Below are positions 1-9,370 of a stretch of 31,111 nucleotides of DNA, piece after piece (position 1 is the first letter of the stretch; every line of letters begins with the position of its first letter). The position numbers and the translations under genes were made by a program. The notes beneath the pieces are model-generated. The model was not told where the DNA came from. It made no database searches and worked only from the letters and a program-made list of their open reading frames with translations. Origin of the DNA: Trachelipus rathkii (lineage: Eukaryota > Arthropoda > Malacostraca > Isopoda > Trachelipodidae); the NCBI GenBank assembly GCA_015478945.1, contig JABUQX010116918.1:1-31111 (forward strand), read 5' to 3'.

Positions 1-1885
1 GGATAGAAGAGATTTAAGAGATAGATGAGATGCTTCTGGGAAAGAGATAGAAAAGGAAGAGAAGGTATGTTATGGGGAGGGATTAGGGGAGGAGTAATGT
101 TGAGTGGATAGGACTCGAGAGGAATTGTGGGTTGCTCAGAAAAGTGGGGGGAGTTAATTCTTAGTGGATTACCCCATGATATGAAGTGAGGATACTGTTA
201 GTGAGGCGTGGTGGGATAAGGGAGGATGGATTGCCGAAAGTGAGGGTTGGCGAAGTATAATGGGGGAGGAGGAGGATGGCAATATCAAATTTAGGATAAG
301 GAAATTATTAGGCCGTGAATAATAAGGAAAAAAGGGAAATATAGTCCACAGGTTTGGATGGTGTGAGAAAGGAAATTGTGCACGAGGAAGGGAGGCAATA
401 GGGGTTGCGGAATTGGCTGTATAAGGGTGTATATATAATGATTATGTTGCAAGGATGATTTGTAGTGATGGTTTATGCACATGGATTCATGCCGGAGGAA
501 TTGAGCCTGGTTTGCGTCACCCCTATAAAGGGGAAGGGGATGAGGAGATTATTGGAATTGATGATAAGTAGAGGTTATCTGTTTAAGTGTGGTAGGGAAA
601 GTGTATGGGAGAATAATTGAATTTAGAGAGAGTAGAGTAAGTTTTTAACGGAGGGTGAGAATGGTGGAAGAAAAAGGAGGATTTTAGGGAAGGGAGAGGA
701 GGTTGATGTGGACCATGGTGTTTACATTAAAGTAATGCTTTGTGGAGAAAAAGTATATGGAGGAAAGGGAAAGTGTATGGTGTTTTTAGATTTAGAGATA
801 GATATTGAATAAGTGAAAGGGTGATATTGTATGTAGAGTGGAGTGTTTGGCGGAAATGGAGTGGGGGACAAATTAGGTAAAGGTATTTAGGTAATTCACT
901 ATAGAATAGTGATCATGTGTGTGTAGAGTGTTCAGCGATGGCGAGAGTGCAATTAGCGGTGGTGAGCAGGATTGTGTTGCGACAGGAGCGCGTAGTGTTA
1001 ATGTCTAACCTCAGTTGAGTCTTTCAAATTTTTTATGGAGTAAGTGTTTTGTCAAGTAAGTAAATGTTTGCAGAGGGATGGGAAGGGGGGTGTATATTGA
1101 TTGATATGAGATGAATAGGATAGTGAGTGAAGTGAACATTGAGATTTTGTTTTGCACTGAGTCGATACTGCCCTTGTGGCGAAGAACAGCGGGAAGGGTG
1201 CTTGAAGGTTAATATTTAGTTTGAAGAGGAATTTGAAGTATATAGTGAAAATGTTGGCAACAAAATAGCCTAAAATAAACCAGGTAAGATCTTAAAATGT
1301 TCAGTGTTTGAGGAAGAGGAAAGAGACGAAGGGGGATGGAGTCTAAGTGAGGTAATAGTGATTAAGGCGGTGAGTAGATATTGGTAAGAAAGTAAAAGAT
1401 CTTTTAAGATATTATGTGATAGGAACTTGGGTATCGATGTTTAGGGTAGGGTGATATGAGGAGAGGGATAGAACATTAGAGTAGGCAGTAATGGAATGAG
1501 AGCTTTGGAAGTAGTCGTGGATAGTAGTTATGGAAGAGGGGATGTTATCTACAAGAAAGGTTAAGATAAAAAGTATATTTTGAAATAAACATTTGCGTAG
1601 TGTGTTTTATATAGTACTTGGTTTGTGGAATCTGTGAGAGGTAGATCTGCACTAAAGGTTCTAGAATATAGTGTTGTGTGGTAAAGATTTTGAGATGAGA
1701 GTAGGTTGTATGTAGTGGTTTGTAGGGATTAGCTTAGAAAGGATAGGGATTGGAGATTAATGTGGAGGTGGAGTGAGGGATGCATAGAATATGATTGGAG
1801 AATCGGAGGATTGGTGGGTGTATAGTAAGCGTAGAACGGATGCACTAAGGGTAATGTAGATTTTGGCCATCTATTGTTAAAAGAA
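1..1885. other. Strand-asymmetric, C-depleted block without a gene
   Basis: The plus strand is rich in G and A and very poor in C from the window edge to about 1885, where normal A+T-rich sequence resumes. Short words such as GGATAG, GAGGAT, GTGAGG and AGTAG recur, but I see no fixed repeat period. Short open frames occur on the minus strand only because the complement is pyrimidine-rich; they give low-complexity Ser/Pro/Leu/His peptides and show no family motif. Several G-runs occur, for example around 75-93, but I do not see four runs of three or more Gs close enough for a canonical quadruplex. It may be the remnant of an old purine-biased satellite or microsatellite. Function is unknown. 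Confidence 0.8.
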
Positions 1886-2448
1886 TGAGAAGGTAACAGA
1901 ATTATTTTTTATATAAATGATAGTAAATTAAGTATACTTGAAATCTATAAATAAGGTAATATGTACTTCTTTGAAAAGACATTATATTGTTCCTTAGCTA
2001 TATATATATATATATAAATATATTATATACATATATAAACTCTGCCTACCTGAATAAAATAAATGTGAATATTTTTACCTATTTTTTTAGATTACCCTTT
2101 GAGTAAGATATTATATCAGTATATCTGTAGTATCACACTAGTCTAGGTATTTATATATATAGGGTATATAAAATATCGATACTCTACTATCTCACCACCT
2201 ATACTGAGCTATCGAGCCTCACGTCATATAATATTTCGAGATACGAAGGTATACTGATTTTCAACTTACGACAGTAAAACATTGAGAGTATTAATTATAT
2301 TTTACTGAGATATAGATCTGTCTTTATTAATCACAATATTATCAATATATTATAAACATATAATGAATAATGAAAATTTTAATTTTCTTAATTATTTTCT
2401 AAAGATAAAAGTCGGGAGTAAAAAAATGATTGCAGAAATTATTACAAC
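1886..2448. other. A+T-rich stretch, no gene seen
   Basis: This is a return to balanced but A+T-rich sequence after the G-rich block. It contains one (TA)n tract listed separately. No open frame or structural RNA is recognisable. Confidence 0.6.
1999..2037. repeat. (TA)n microsatellite
   Basis: A TA dinucleotide run with a few interruptions lies just after the end of the C-depleted block. Confidence 0.9.
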
Positions 2449-2491
2449 CTTCCGCCCCGAAGGGGCTATTTTGGTCAAATGGTTTCGGAAG
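2449..2491. other. Nested inverted repeat (hairpin)
   Basis: An outer perfect 6-bp pair, CTTCCG at 2449-2454 and CGGAAG at 2486-2491, encloses an inner perfect stem-loop GCCCC-GAA-GGGGC at 2454-2466; the two stems share the G at 2454, so they cannot both form in full. The GC-rich inner stem stands out in this A+T-rich window. It overlaps the 3' end of the minus-strand frame at 2475-2837. A palindrome, TTCGAGTCGAA, lies about 15 bases further on. Function is unknown; it could be the end of an old transposon. Confidence 0.55.
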
Positions 2492-2837
2492 CAGTCGCCT
2501 GCCTCCTTCGAGTCGAACTCTTTCTTTTTACCATAGTCTCAGCGTATTTATAATTTGAATTCGCACGTTCTTGCAATCTTCTTTCTTTACCCTCAATACG
2601 GCCACCATATGGTGCTGTGATACCGGCTACATCGGAAATGTTAACTAATTACTTAGTCAATATATACATTTCAGATAATTTTTGTTGGCCATTCCATGAT
2701 GTCATACTTAGAGTCTGACCCAACACTTCTCTTCTTTCGTATAATGCCTTCTTTCTTTTTCTTGCGTTTCTAAAGCTTTTTCGTGGGGGTTTTTCTTGTA
2801 ATTTCGGTTGGCCCCTATGCAAACTGAATAAAATTTC
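2475..2837 (-). pseudogene. Broken reading frame, possibly a transposase C-terminus remnant
   Basis: On the minus strand one frame stays open from just after a TGA (2838-2840) to a TGA at 2475-2477. It is interrupted only by a TAA at 2649-2651, giving about 62 and 57 codons. The first part is strongly basic (RKRKKALYERREVLGQ) and the second contains GITAPYGGRIEGKERRLQ followed by KRKSSTRRRQ. The layout (a short Asn-Gly segment, a Gly-Ile turn, then an Arg/Lys-rich tail with a recurring Arg-Ala pattern) recalls the C-terminal tail of Mutator-like transposase-domain proteins of invertebrates. That resemblance is from memory and is weak. No start, catalytic domain or splice structure is visible, and the frame is lost upstream. 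Local composition is less A+T-rich, which also raises the chance of open frames. The call could be wrong. Confidence 0.3.
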
Positions 2838-2840
2838 TCA

Positions 2841-3124
2841 CGCCACTTTTGGAACTAATAAAAAACATGTTAACCTACTTTTTTTGTTTTTAGTATGTAA
2901 ATTATTTATGAAACGAGCTTAGGATCACCCTTTTACAGCACAAACACGGCAACTTTAAGACAGTACTACACTACACACACACACACACGAGCAGAGAGAG
3001 ACTGAATAAATCGACGAAAATGCGATTAAAAGATGAATTATCATTTTAATTTTTTTAGCGATTCGTTTTTAATATACGTTTGTAATCTGTAATTATTCCT
3101 TCATTATATATATTAATATATATC
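2841..3124. other. Spacer with a CA/GA microsatellite
   Basis: This is unique A+T-rich sequence between the broken frame and the next G-rich block. It holds the (AC)n(AG)n tract listed separately. No gene was seen. Confidence 0.5.
2972..3001. repeat. (AC)n followed by (GA)n microsatellite
   Basis: An AC dinucleotide run of about eight units is followed within a few bases by a short GA run. Confidence 0.9.
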
Positions 3125-3430
3125 ACATAGGAAGAGTGGTTAAGGATGAGTCTGTGGTGAGGAGGTCCGGGGGCGATATTGGGATAGTGATTAAAGGTAA
3201 GGGGTGAGGAAGACCTAATGGAAATGGTGATGGTGTAGTGAGAATTAATAGAGATAATGCCTCGAGGTGAGGAATGTGCGAGGAGTCGTGAGATGGAGAA
3301 AGCGTGATAAGGTCAGCGGATTGTTTGGACAGATGACGAGAGAATGAAGAGAGAGGGTGGAGTAGCGAATTGGGTATGATGGGCGAGCAATGAGTCACAC
3401 TTTGAGGAGGTATTGAATATAGACGAGATT
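3125..3430. other. Second C-depleted, G-rich block
   Basis: The composition switches at about 3125 from TATATA-rich sequence to G+A-rich, C-poor sequence with the same texture as 1-1885, and switches back near 3430. An open frame of 91 codons on the minus strand (3123-3398) gives a Ser/Leu/Pro/His-rich peptide that reflects this composition only. No RNA or protein signature was seen. Confidence 0.7.
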
Positions 3431-4740
3431 AGTGATACGTACCCACTACTAGGCAGCTCAGAACGGTATAGAAAATAGTGTAAGTAATAAATACCTAAAT
3501 AATAATAATATAATAATAACTAATATAATATATATATAAAGTTATATATTATCGTAATATATAGTTGCTTAGGAACGATAGTAATCACTATCGACGTATT
3601 TAGAGCTTATTCACTTACATAGTGGATATAAATAATGATCAGTAGCTTATTATTACTAATTATATAATAATAATTAAATATATATATATAATATATATAA
3701 TATATATATTATATTATATTTATATATATATATATTTATATATATTATTAATTATAAATATATTGAGAAGTTATTATTAATAATGTAATTAATCTTTGGA
3801 CCGATGGAATCTGAATACAGTGGAGATCAGTACTAGATAATAACTCACTTATGCACGATCATAATATTACATTATTAACGTTCTCACTCATTTTCCTCTT
3901 ACTTTTTTAATGGACATTCTTAATTATAAATAATAACTTGGTATCTTTACTAATAAATATATATAGGAGTATAAATAAAAGTTTAAATATCATATAATTT
4001 AATATATAAATATAATATTAATATATATCTAGAAAATTATTAAATGGATAATTGAATAATACATACAGGAGAATCAGAATAATCAATGAGTATTACACTA
4101 ATACATAATCATAATATAATAATTAGAAAAATATATATCAAAATAAAGAATAACTATAAATAGAAATATGATAATAATAAATATGAGAGAAAAAGATTAG
4201 TAAATAGATCAAAAGATAATCCGGAATCCTGTGATTAGGATAAGTGAAGACAGCTTAACTCGAACTAAGTGCAAAAATAGATTTAATGCCCTTTACATAG
4301 TGTGCTTTACTATGTTATATTTAATGATATTAATACTATAATATAATGAATTTAATATATAATGACATAAGTAATACATTACTCATTTGAATATAAAATA
4401 ATAATATAAAATCTGAGCATATAATAAAGTAGATAAATAATAGATAATAAAAGATTATATTATTATAACTAAATATCGTACACTAATGTGAATTCAATAA
4501 TATTTCTTAATAATAATAAAATAAAATGACACTGAATAGATATTCAGAAATCAATCTTCAATTTCATGGAGTCAACAATTGCCTTCAATGAAAGCTTTCG
4601 AAATGCAAAATAATTTAATAATAATGAATCAGATGAATAAAAATAATCAGATAAGTCGGACAATAATCATCATAATCATAATAATAATACATAAAGTCAT
4701 AATCAGTAATACAGAATAAAAATAAGCTATACATAATCAC
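3431..4740. other. A+T-rich decayed TA/TAA repeat, no gene
   Basis: Almost all of this stretch is A and T with scattered G and C, made of degenerate TAA, ATA and AATCAT words. Nothing coding is recognisable. The plus strand from about 4560 onward is poor in G. Confidence 0.7.
3655..3775. repeat. (TA)n-rich microsatellite
   Basis: TA dinucleotide runs are separated by single A or T slips and flanked by TAA-type repeats. Confidence 0.9.
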
Positions 4741-4980
4741 ATAAGTAATAATACTACTTCTACTTCAGCTCGCAAACATCACAAAAGTTACCGTTGCTCA
4801 GTTTTTTTCACTCAAACTTCGAAGGAGTAACTACGTTCCAGTTCCATCTTTTCTTTGGGTTTATTTGATATCATCTGATTTTCCTGCTATATTCATTCGA
4901 AAAGTGGTAGAAGCCTGCGTATATGACCGGGTATACTTGCTTTAGGCACTTCTACCCGAGATGTATTTCCTATAATGCGC
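4741..4980. other. Unique island with a hairpin
   Basis: This short block of ordinary complexity is enclosed by A+T-only repeats. It contains the inverted repeat at 4906-4956. A minus-strand open frame of 75 codons crosses it (4893-5120), but most of that peptide is hydrophobic and encoded by A+T-rich repeat, so I do not call a gene. Confidence 0.5.
4906..4956. other. Two-tier imperfect hairpin
   Basis: GGTAGAAGCCT at 4906-4916 pairs with AGGCACTTCTACC at 4944-4956, with a two-base bulge on the right arm. Inside the loop GTATA (4919-4923) pairs with TATAC (4932-4936) around TGACCGGG. The arms are not simple TA repeat, so the pairing is less trivial than most inverted repeats in this window. 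It could be a small transposon relic or a structured transcript. No independent support is available. Confidence 0.5.
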
Positions 4981-6340
4981 CTTAATGAAAAAAATAATAA
5001 ACATATAATAAAACAACATAACGAATAGAATATACTCTCTAGAGCAAGAATCATGGATTTAAGAAAATAATAAATCACGAATATCCACATGCTAATTAAT
5101 ACACAATAATTAAATAACATACAACATACAACATAAATTAACTAAATTTATAAATACTATACATAACAAATAATAATATCAATAATCTCAATAAGTATAG
5201 TCCATCAACAAAGATGAACGGTAATATTGTGATAATGATCACATAGGATTCGCACAAATAATTCATCAAAATTAAATAAAATAATAAAAGATAATAATAA
5301 ATCAATAATAAATGAGCATAATAATTGCAATATCACATAAAATAACTAATTAATAAATAATAATTAATGAGTACAAAGATCACAATCAAACAATAATAAC
5401 TAACACAATAATAATAATAATAGTTTATTGTCTCGGAAATCAGTAAGAAATAATAATTCATAATATGTGAATGTGTTACATAATGTATAGTCACTATAAG
5501 ATAACTCAGGTCTAAATAATAATACGAATACGGGAAGATGACACATAATAATAATATAGCATATATATAATTGTAATTGATATAAATGATATTAATAATA
5601 ATGAATGAATAATAATAAGATATAAATAATAAAATAAATGATATCAATCTTTGATAATAAGTAGTGCAATAGTCCTAGTTGTGAACCATGTGTCAATAGT
5701 AATAAAGCCACGTAATAAATAAATAAGGACTAATAATTGATTATATGGGTATATAATAATCATAATATATTAATACATGCATACATCATGAATACTTTTC
5801 CCTTCGAGGGTCAACATGAATATTCCGATGATCATCCAATTCAAGAGGGATCAAATTAAATATATATTCCACAAATCAAGTATAACGACATGAAACCAGC
5901 AGCATCACACAATAAAATCATTATCATATGCATACTTCGATATAATATATTGTTGCATTTTTCATATCAATTAATGATGTCGCCTCATATAGGATTAACT
6001 TTATTACACAGTCAACGGGGAATACGAGTAAATCAAATAAAAATCAAGTAAGAACCAATAAACAAGATCAAAGAGTCAAAACTTGACGGAATTCAAAAAA
6101 AATAATTTCTCCAATTTCAAGAATTAAATCACTTAAATTGTTCAAGGTAAATTAATAATACTTCAGTTAATAGAAATTATAATAAATTATATTAACAATA
6201 CATATATAATATTATTAACAATAATAAAGAGATTAATTATAAAATAGAATTAATAATTATAAATAATATATAACTTAGGAATACATATAATTAATATAAT
6301 TATATATTACCTATTCTATAATAATCATATTAATAGAGGT
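4981..6340. other. A-rich degenerate (TAA)n/(AATCAT)n region
   Basis: Long runs of AATAAT, AATCAT and ATAA words with interruptions fill this stretch. The plus strand is A-rich and G-poor. A minus-strand open frame at 5333-5647 encodes a Tyr/Ile/Leu/Ser peptide typical of translated ATA repeats and is not a gene. Confidence 0.7.
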
Positions 6341-9080
6341 GAAATAAAAACTTTAACATTTCTACTTTCTATTATGTCTACTGGAGTATGAGAATCCGGA
6401 GTATCATATATGGCTTTATCTCATTAATAGTACACTATTTGTTATTAGTATGCCTGAACTCGAGATTTAGTCGGTTTTTATATTTTTTTGAGTCTGATCA
6501 CTTCCTTTCATTCCAACTTTTTTGGACGCACTAGTTTCGACATGCAAGGTTAACACAATACCAGACCAATATGGCGCAACTAGAGCAATAATTGCTGAGA
6601 ATCAGGTGTTCTTATGTATTTCGTAGCTATATAGAAAAACAGTAGACCCAACACAAAGATGATGTTGGACTCGCAATCTCCCGCACATATAATTAACAGA
6701 GATACTCACGTCATCCCCGAAATCACATATCTGCCATGAGTGAGTTATGTTGCGCGGTCTTTCATCATTAATTTGAAATGCAACTCGCGCAGTGCAATTT
6801 TTTAAATATAGATGTGAAATTATAACTAAGAAGATACTTAAGCAATGGGAATTTGAAACAAGCGCACACGACTTACATCTAAAAAAAATAAGAGATAGAT
6901 ATATAATGGGATTTTTTTTTTACGCGACGGCATTTTTTCGACTTTTCACTGCGTCATTTCTGAGAACAGAGTGGCAAAAAAACACATTGGAAACTGCTAT
7001 ATTGAGTTAATAATAACGATGATCTTTCAATGAGTTTAAAAAGAATTTTCACCTCAAGACCAATCGACTCACAGAATTCATTATTCCATCCATTAGATAA
7101 TGCTTATGATGTCATAATAGCTCGATTGTCTCATAATTGGATGTAGGTTCAAGAGAGATTGCAAAACACTCAATTTTCTCTTAAAATATGTCTGTCCTAA
7201 ATTTATCTTCACACTTATCTGTTGTAATCGTCTTTCCGATGGGGTACTTTTTATATGGACTCCTTTTATATTAGTATGTCACAATAGAACTATTAGATAT
7301 CTATTTACCTCTGAATCATTTTTTTGTAATTATAGTTATAGTTATACAGTCCATCTAATTCTCGATGTTGGCCAGAGTTTATTGAATTTAAATTGTGGGG
7401 ACTAGAACGCGTGGGGATTAAGAATATATGATGAAAGGGAGAGTTAGCAACAAACATCTGATGTAAGGCTATGATATAAACGGAATTATCTGTCTGCTTT
7501 CTCTTGATGGAAATTAATGACCTTACGAACGGGGCGCAGCATTATAACGTTCGTGAAGCCAATAAGTGCAAAAACATAAATTCAACCAACTTTTGCAATA
7601 GCTCTTAAATTAAATATCTTGATTTTCTATCAGGCTCCTCCCTTCGTAGTTTATATAAGGCGGGTGCATGAGTTCTCTAAGGCATTTCGAAATATATTCA
7701 CATATTATCTTCACAGAGGACAAGTTAAATTCGTGTGCTACTTTTGGTATCTGGTCATTTAGCATATTGTTTTAGCTCTTCGCAGTATAAACAGCTTCTT
7801 ACCACATTCAACCGTTTTCAAAGCCTCCCATCCTACTACTCTCGTCCCTTTGCCAATATGCTAGGGCCTTAGGCCTAATATGGTATATAACTTTAAGAAA
7901 TAAATCTCTCTAATTACATGTAAGACCTCAGTGAATCACTTTACCGACCTCATTCTTCTCCAATGTTAAATAAATTTGCTTCAAGGGGCAAATACTAGAG
8001 CAACGTAATCAACTTAATGCTCCTAACAGATTTACTGGAGATTTTTGTCCACTGAATAGTATGAACAATATTTTATGAGCCGACATAGTAACATTTCTTA
8101 GTTAACAGTAACGATATAAGAACATTACTATATCTTGTTGTTGGATAAACTTGTGGTTCGAAGTTCTTCGCTTTTTTTATGGAGAAACCAACCTTCTCAT
8201 CATCGTGTTATCTTAATTTTTCATATGAAAAGTTTCTTTTAAATTAATAAATTCACGTAATTTTGTGATGTAATATTTTTTGCATTTAGTTACATTAAGT
8301 ATCTATATCATTATATTAAATTATAAAACGGATGTATAGTGCCTCATTTGACAATAAAACTAATTGTTAAAGCTCTATTCTTGAATAACAACAAGTTAGT
8401 TTGAGTGACAAAAAAAACAATTAGCAAACATATAAACAAATTGACATTTTTAAAGAATACCCTTAATCCTAATTGCTATTACCATTTATTTATTAAAGAT
8501 TTTTGTTTGAGATCCTTCAAAGTTAAACATCCGCCTAATATTTATTTCATATCGGCTAATATAGCATTCCCCTTGTTTTTATATCTCTCAGATAATGCCC
8601 TAACCTCATAGTTCTTTAAATATCGGGTTACCCATCTATTTAGTGTTTGTATAAGTAAGTAAAGCCTTATTTTTGCAAGGATATATAATTGTGTATTACA
8701 TACTAAATTAGGCGGCTTATGCCCTTTTTTCTTAAAAAAAACATTGAAATGCACTCTTGTTCCATAGTGAGAGAGTAAACCATTTCTAAAGATTCACATG
8801 TCGTCTTTTCGGGCGTAGGATGGAGTTGAATATGATAAATAAGAGAAACGGGCGGAAAGACTACTCTTTGATATGTACAAACAGTTTTAGAAAAGCGCAG
8901 ATATAATTTGGTAATAATTTCTTCCATTTCAACAACTTACATTACTAACTCTTACACCTACATCTAGAGTCTTTTGAATTTCAAATTAATCACACTAGAT
9001 AGATTAAAGATATATAATCCATTGTAAAATCTCTTTTCATTAAAGGTCGAGTGGGAATCCTTACTCCAACTAACGCCCTG
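6341..9080. other. Unique sequence, no recognisable gene
   Basis: This is about 2.7 kb of moderately A+T-rich, non-repetitive sequence. The open frames (for example 6792-7010 plus, 8405-8611 plus, 8542-8754 minus) are short, overlap in opposite directions and carry no motif that I recognise. TATATAAG followed by GCGGG at 7652-7664 looks like a TATA box but has no gene behind it. ACGAACG and CGTTCGT near 7525-7555 form a 7-bp inverted repeat. It could hold intron or intergenic sequence. Confidence 0.5.
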
Positions 9081-9370
9081 CCTAAAATAGCTTTATATTC
9101 ACCAAATTTATATTATTTTACATTAGGTAAACTATAGTTAAATAACAAATCATATAAATTATAGACACATTCACATAAAACTAAAGCTTTATAGTCACTT
9201 CACTATAATTTGAAATTGATATAACATATAAACAAAGGTTTAAGTAAACACAAGCTATATTTTCAAATTCACCTAAATTAGTTATATATTCAAACACATT
9301 GTATTTCTCAATTCACCTTTAACTATTGTTTTATATTTAACACTACATTAGCTATACATTCACCTAGAGC
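9081..9370. repeat. Diverged tandem repeat with an AGCT...ATTCACC motif
   Basis: The motif AGCT-(T/A)TAT-ATTCACC recurs in degenerate form. AGCT occurs at about 9089, 9185, 9253 and 9350 (spacings 96, 68 and 97), and TTCAC(C/A) occurs near 9098, 9170, 9269, 9311 and 9359. ATTCACCTAAATTAG (9267-9281) is one of the best-preserved versions. GCCCTG occurs next to both ends (9075 and 9369). The copies are heavily diverged, so unit length is uncertain. No coding function is seen. Confidence 0.4.

Noticed and set aside
2505..2525. Pol III B-box-like sequence on the minus strand (AGTTCGACTCG)
   Set aside because: No A box at the proper distance and no tRNA fold, so a SINE or tRNA could not be supported.
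3123..3398. A 91-codon minus-strand open frame rich in Ser, Leu and Pro
   Set aside because: Explained by the C-depleted strand composition; no motif or homologous look.
5333..5647. A 104-codon Tyr/Ile/Leu-rich minus-strand frame
   Set aside because: Derived from degenerate ATA/TAA repeat; the apparent membrane segments are compositional.
7652..7664. TATA-box-like TATATAAGGCGGG
   Set aside because: In an A+T-rich genome such sites are frequent; there is no initiator-like site at the right distance and no gene downstream.
8542..8754. Minus-strand 70-codon frame with a basic middle section
   Set aside because: Briefly considered as a transposase tail, but no conserved motif could be matched and it overlaps a plus-strand frame of the same quality.
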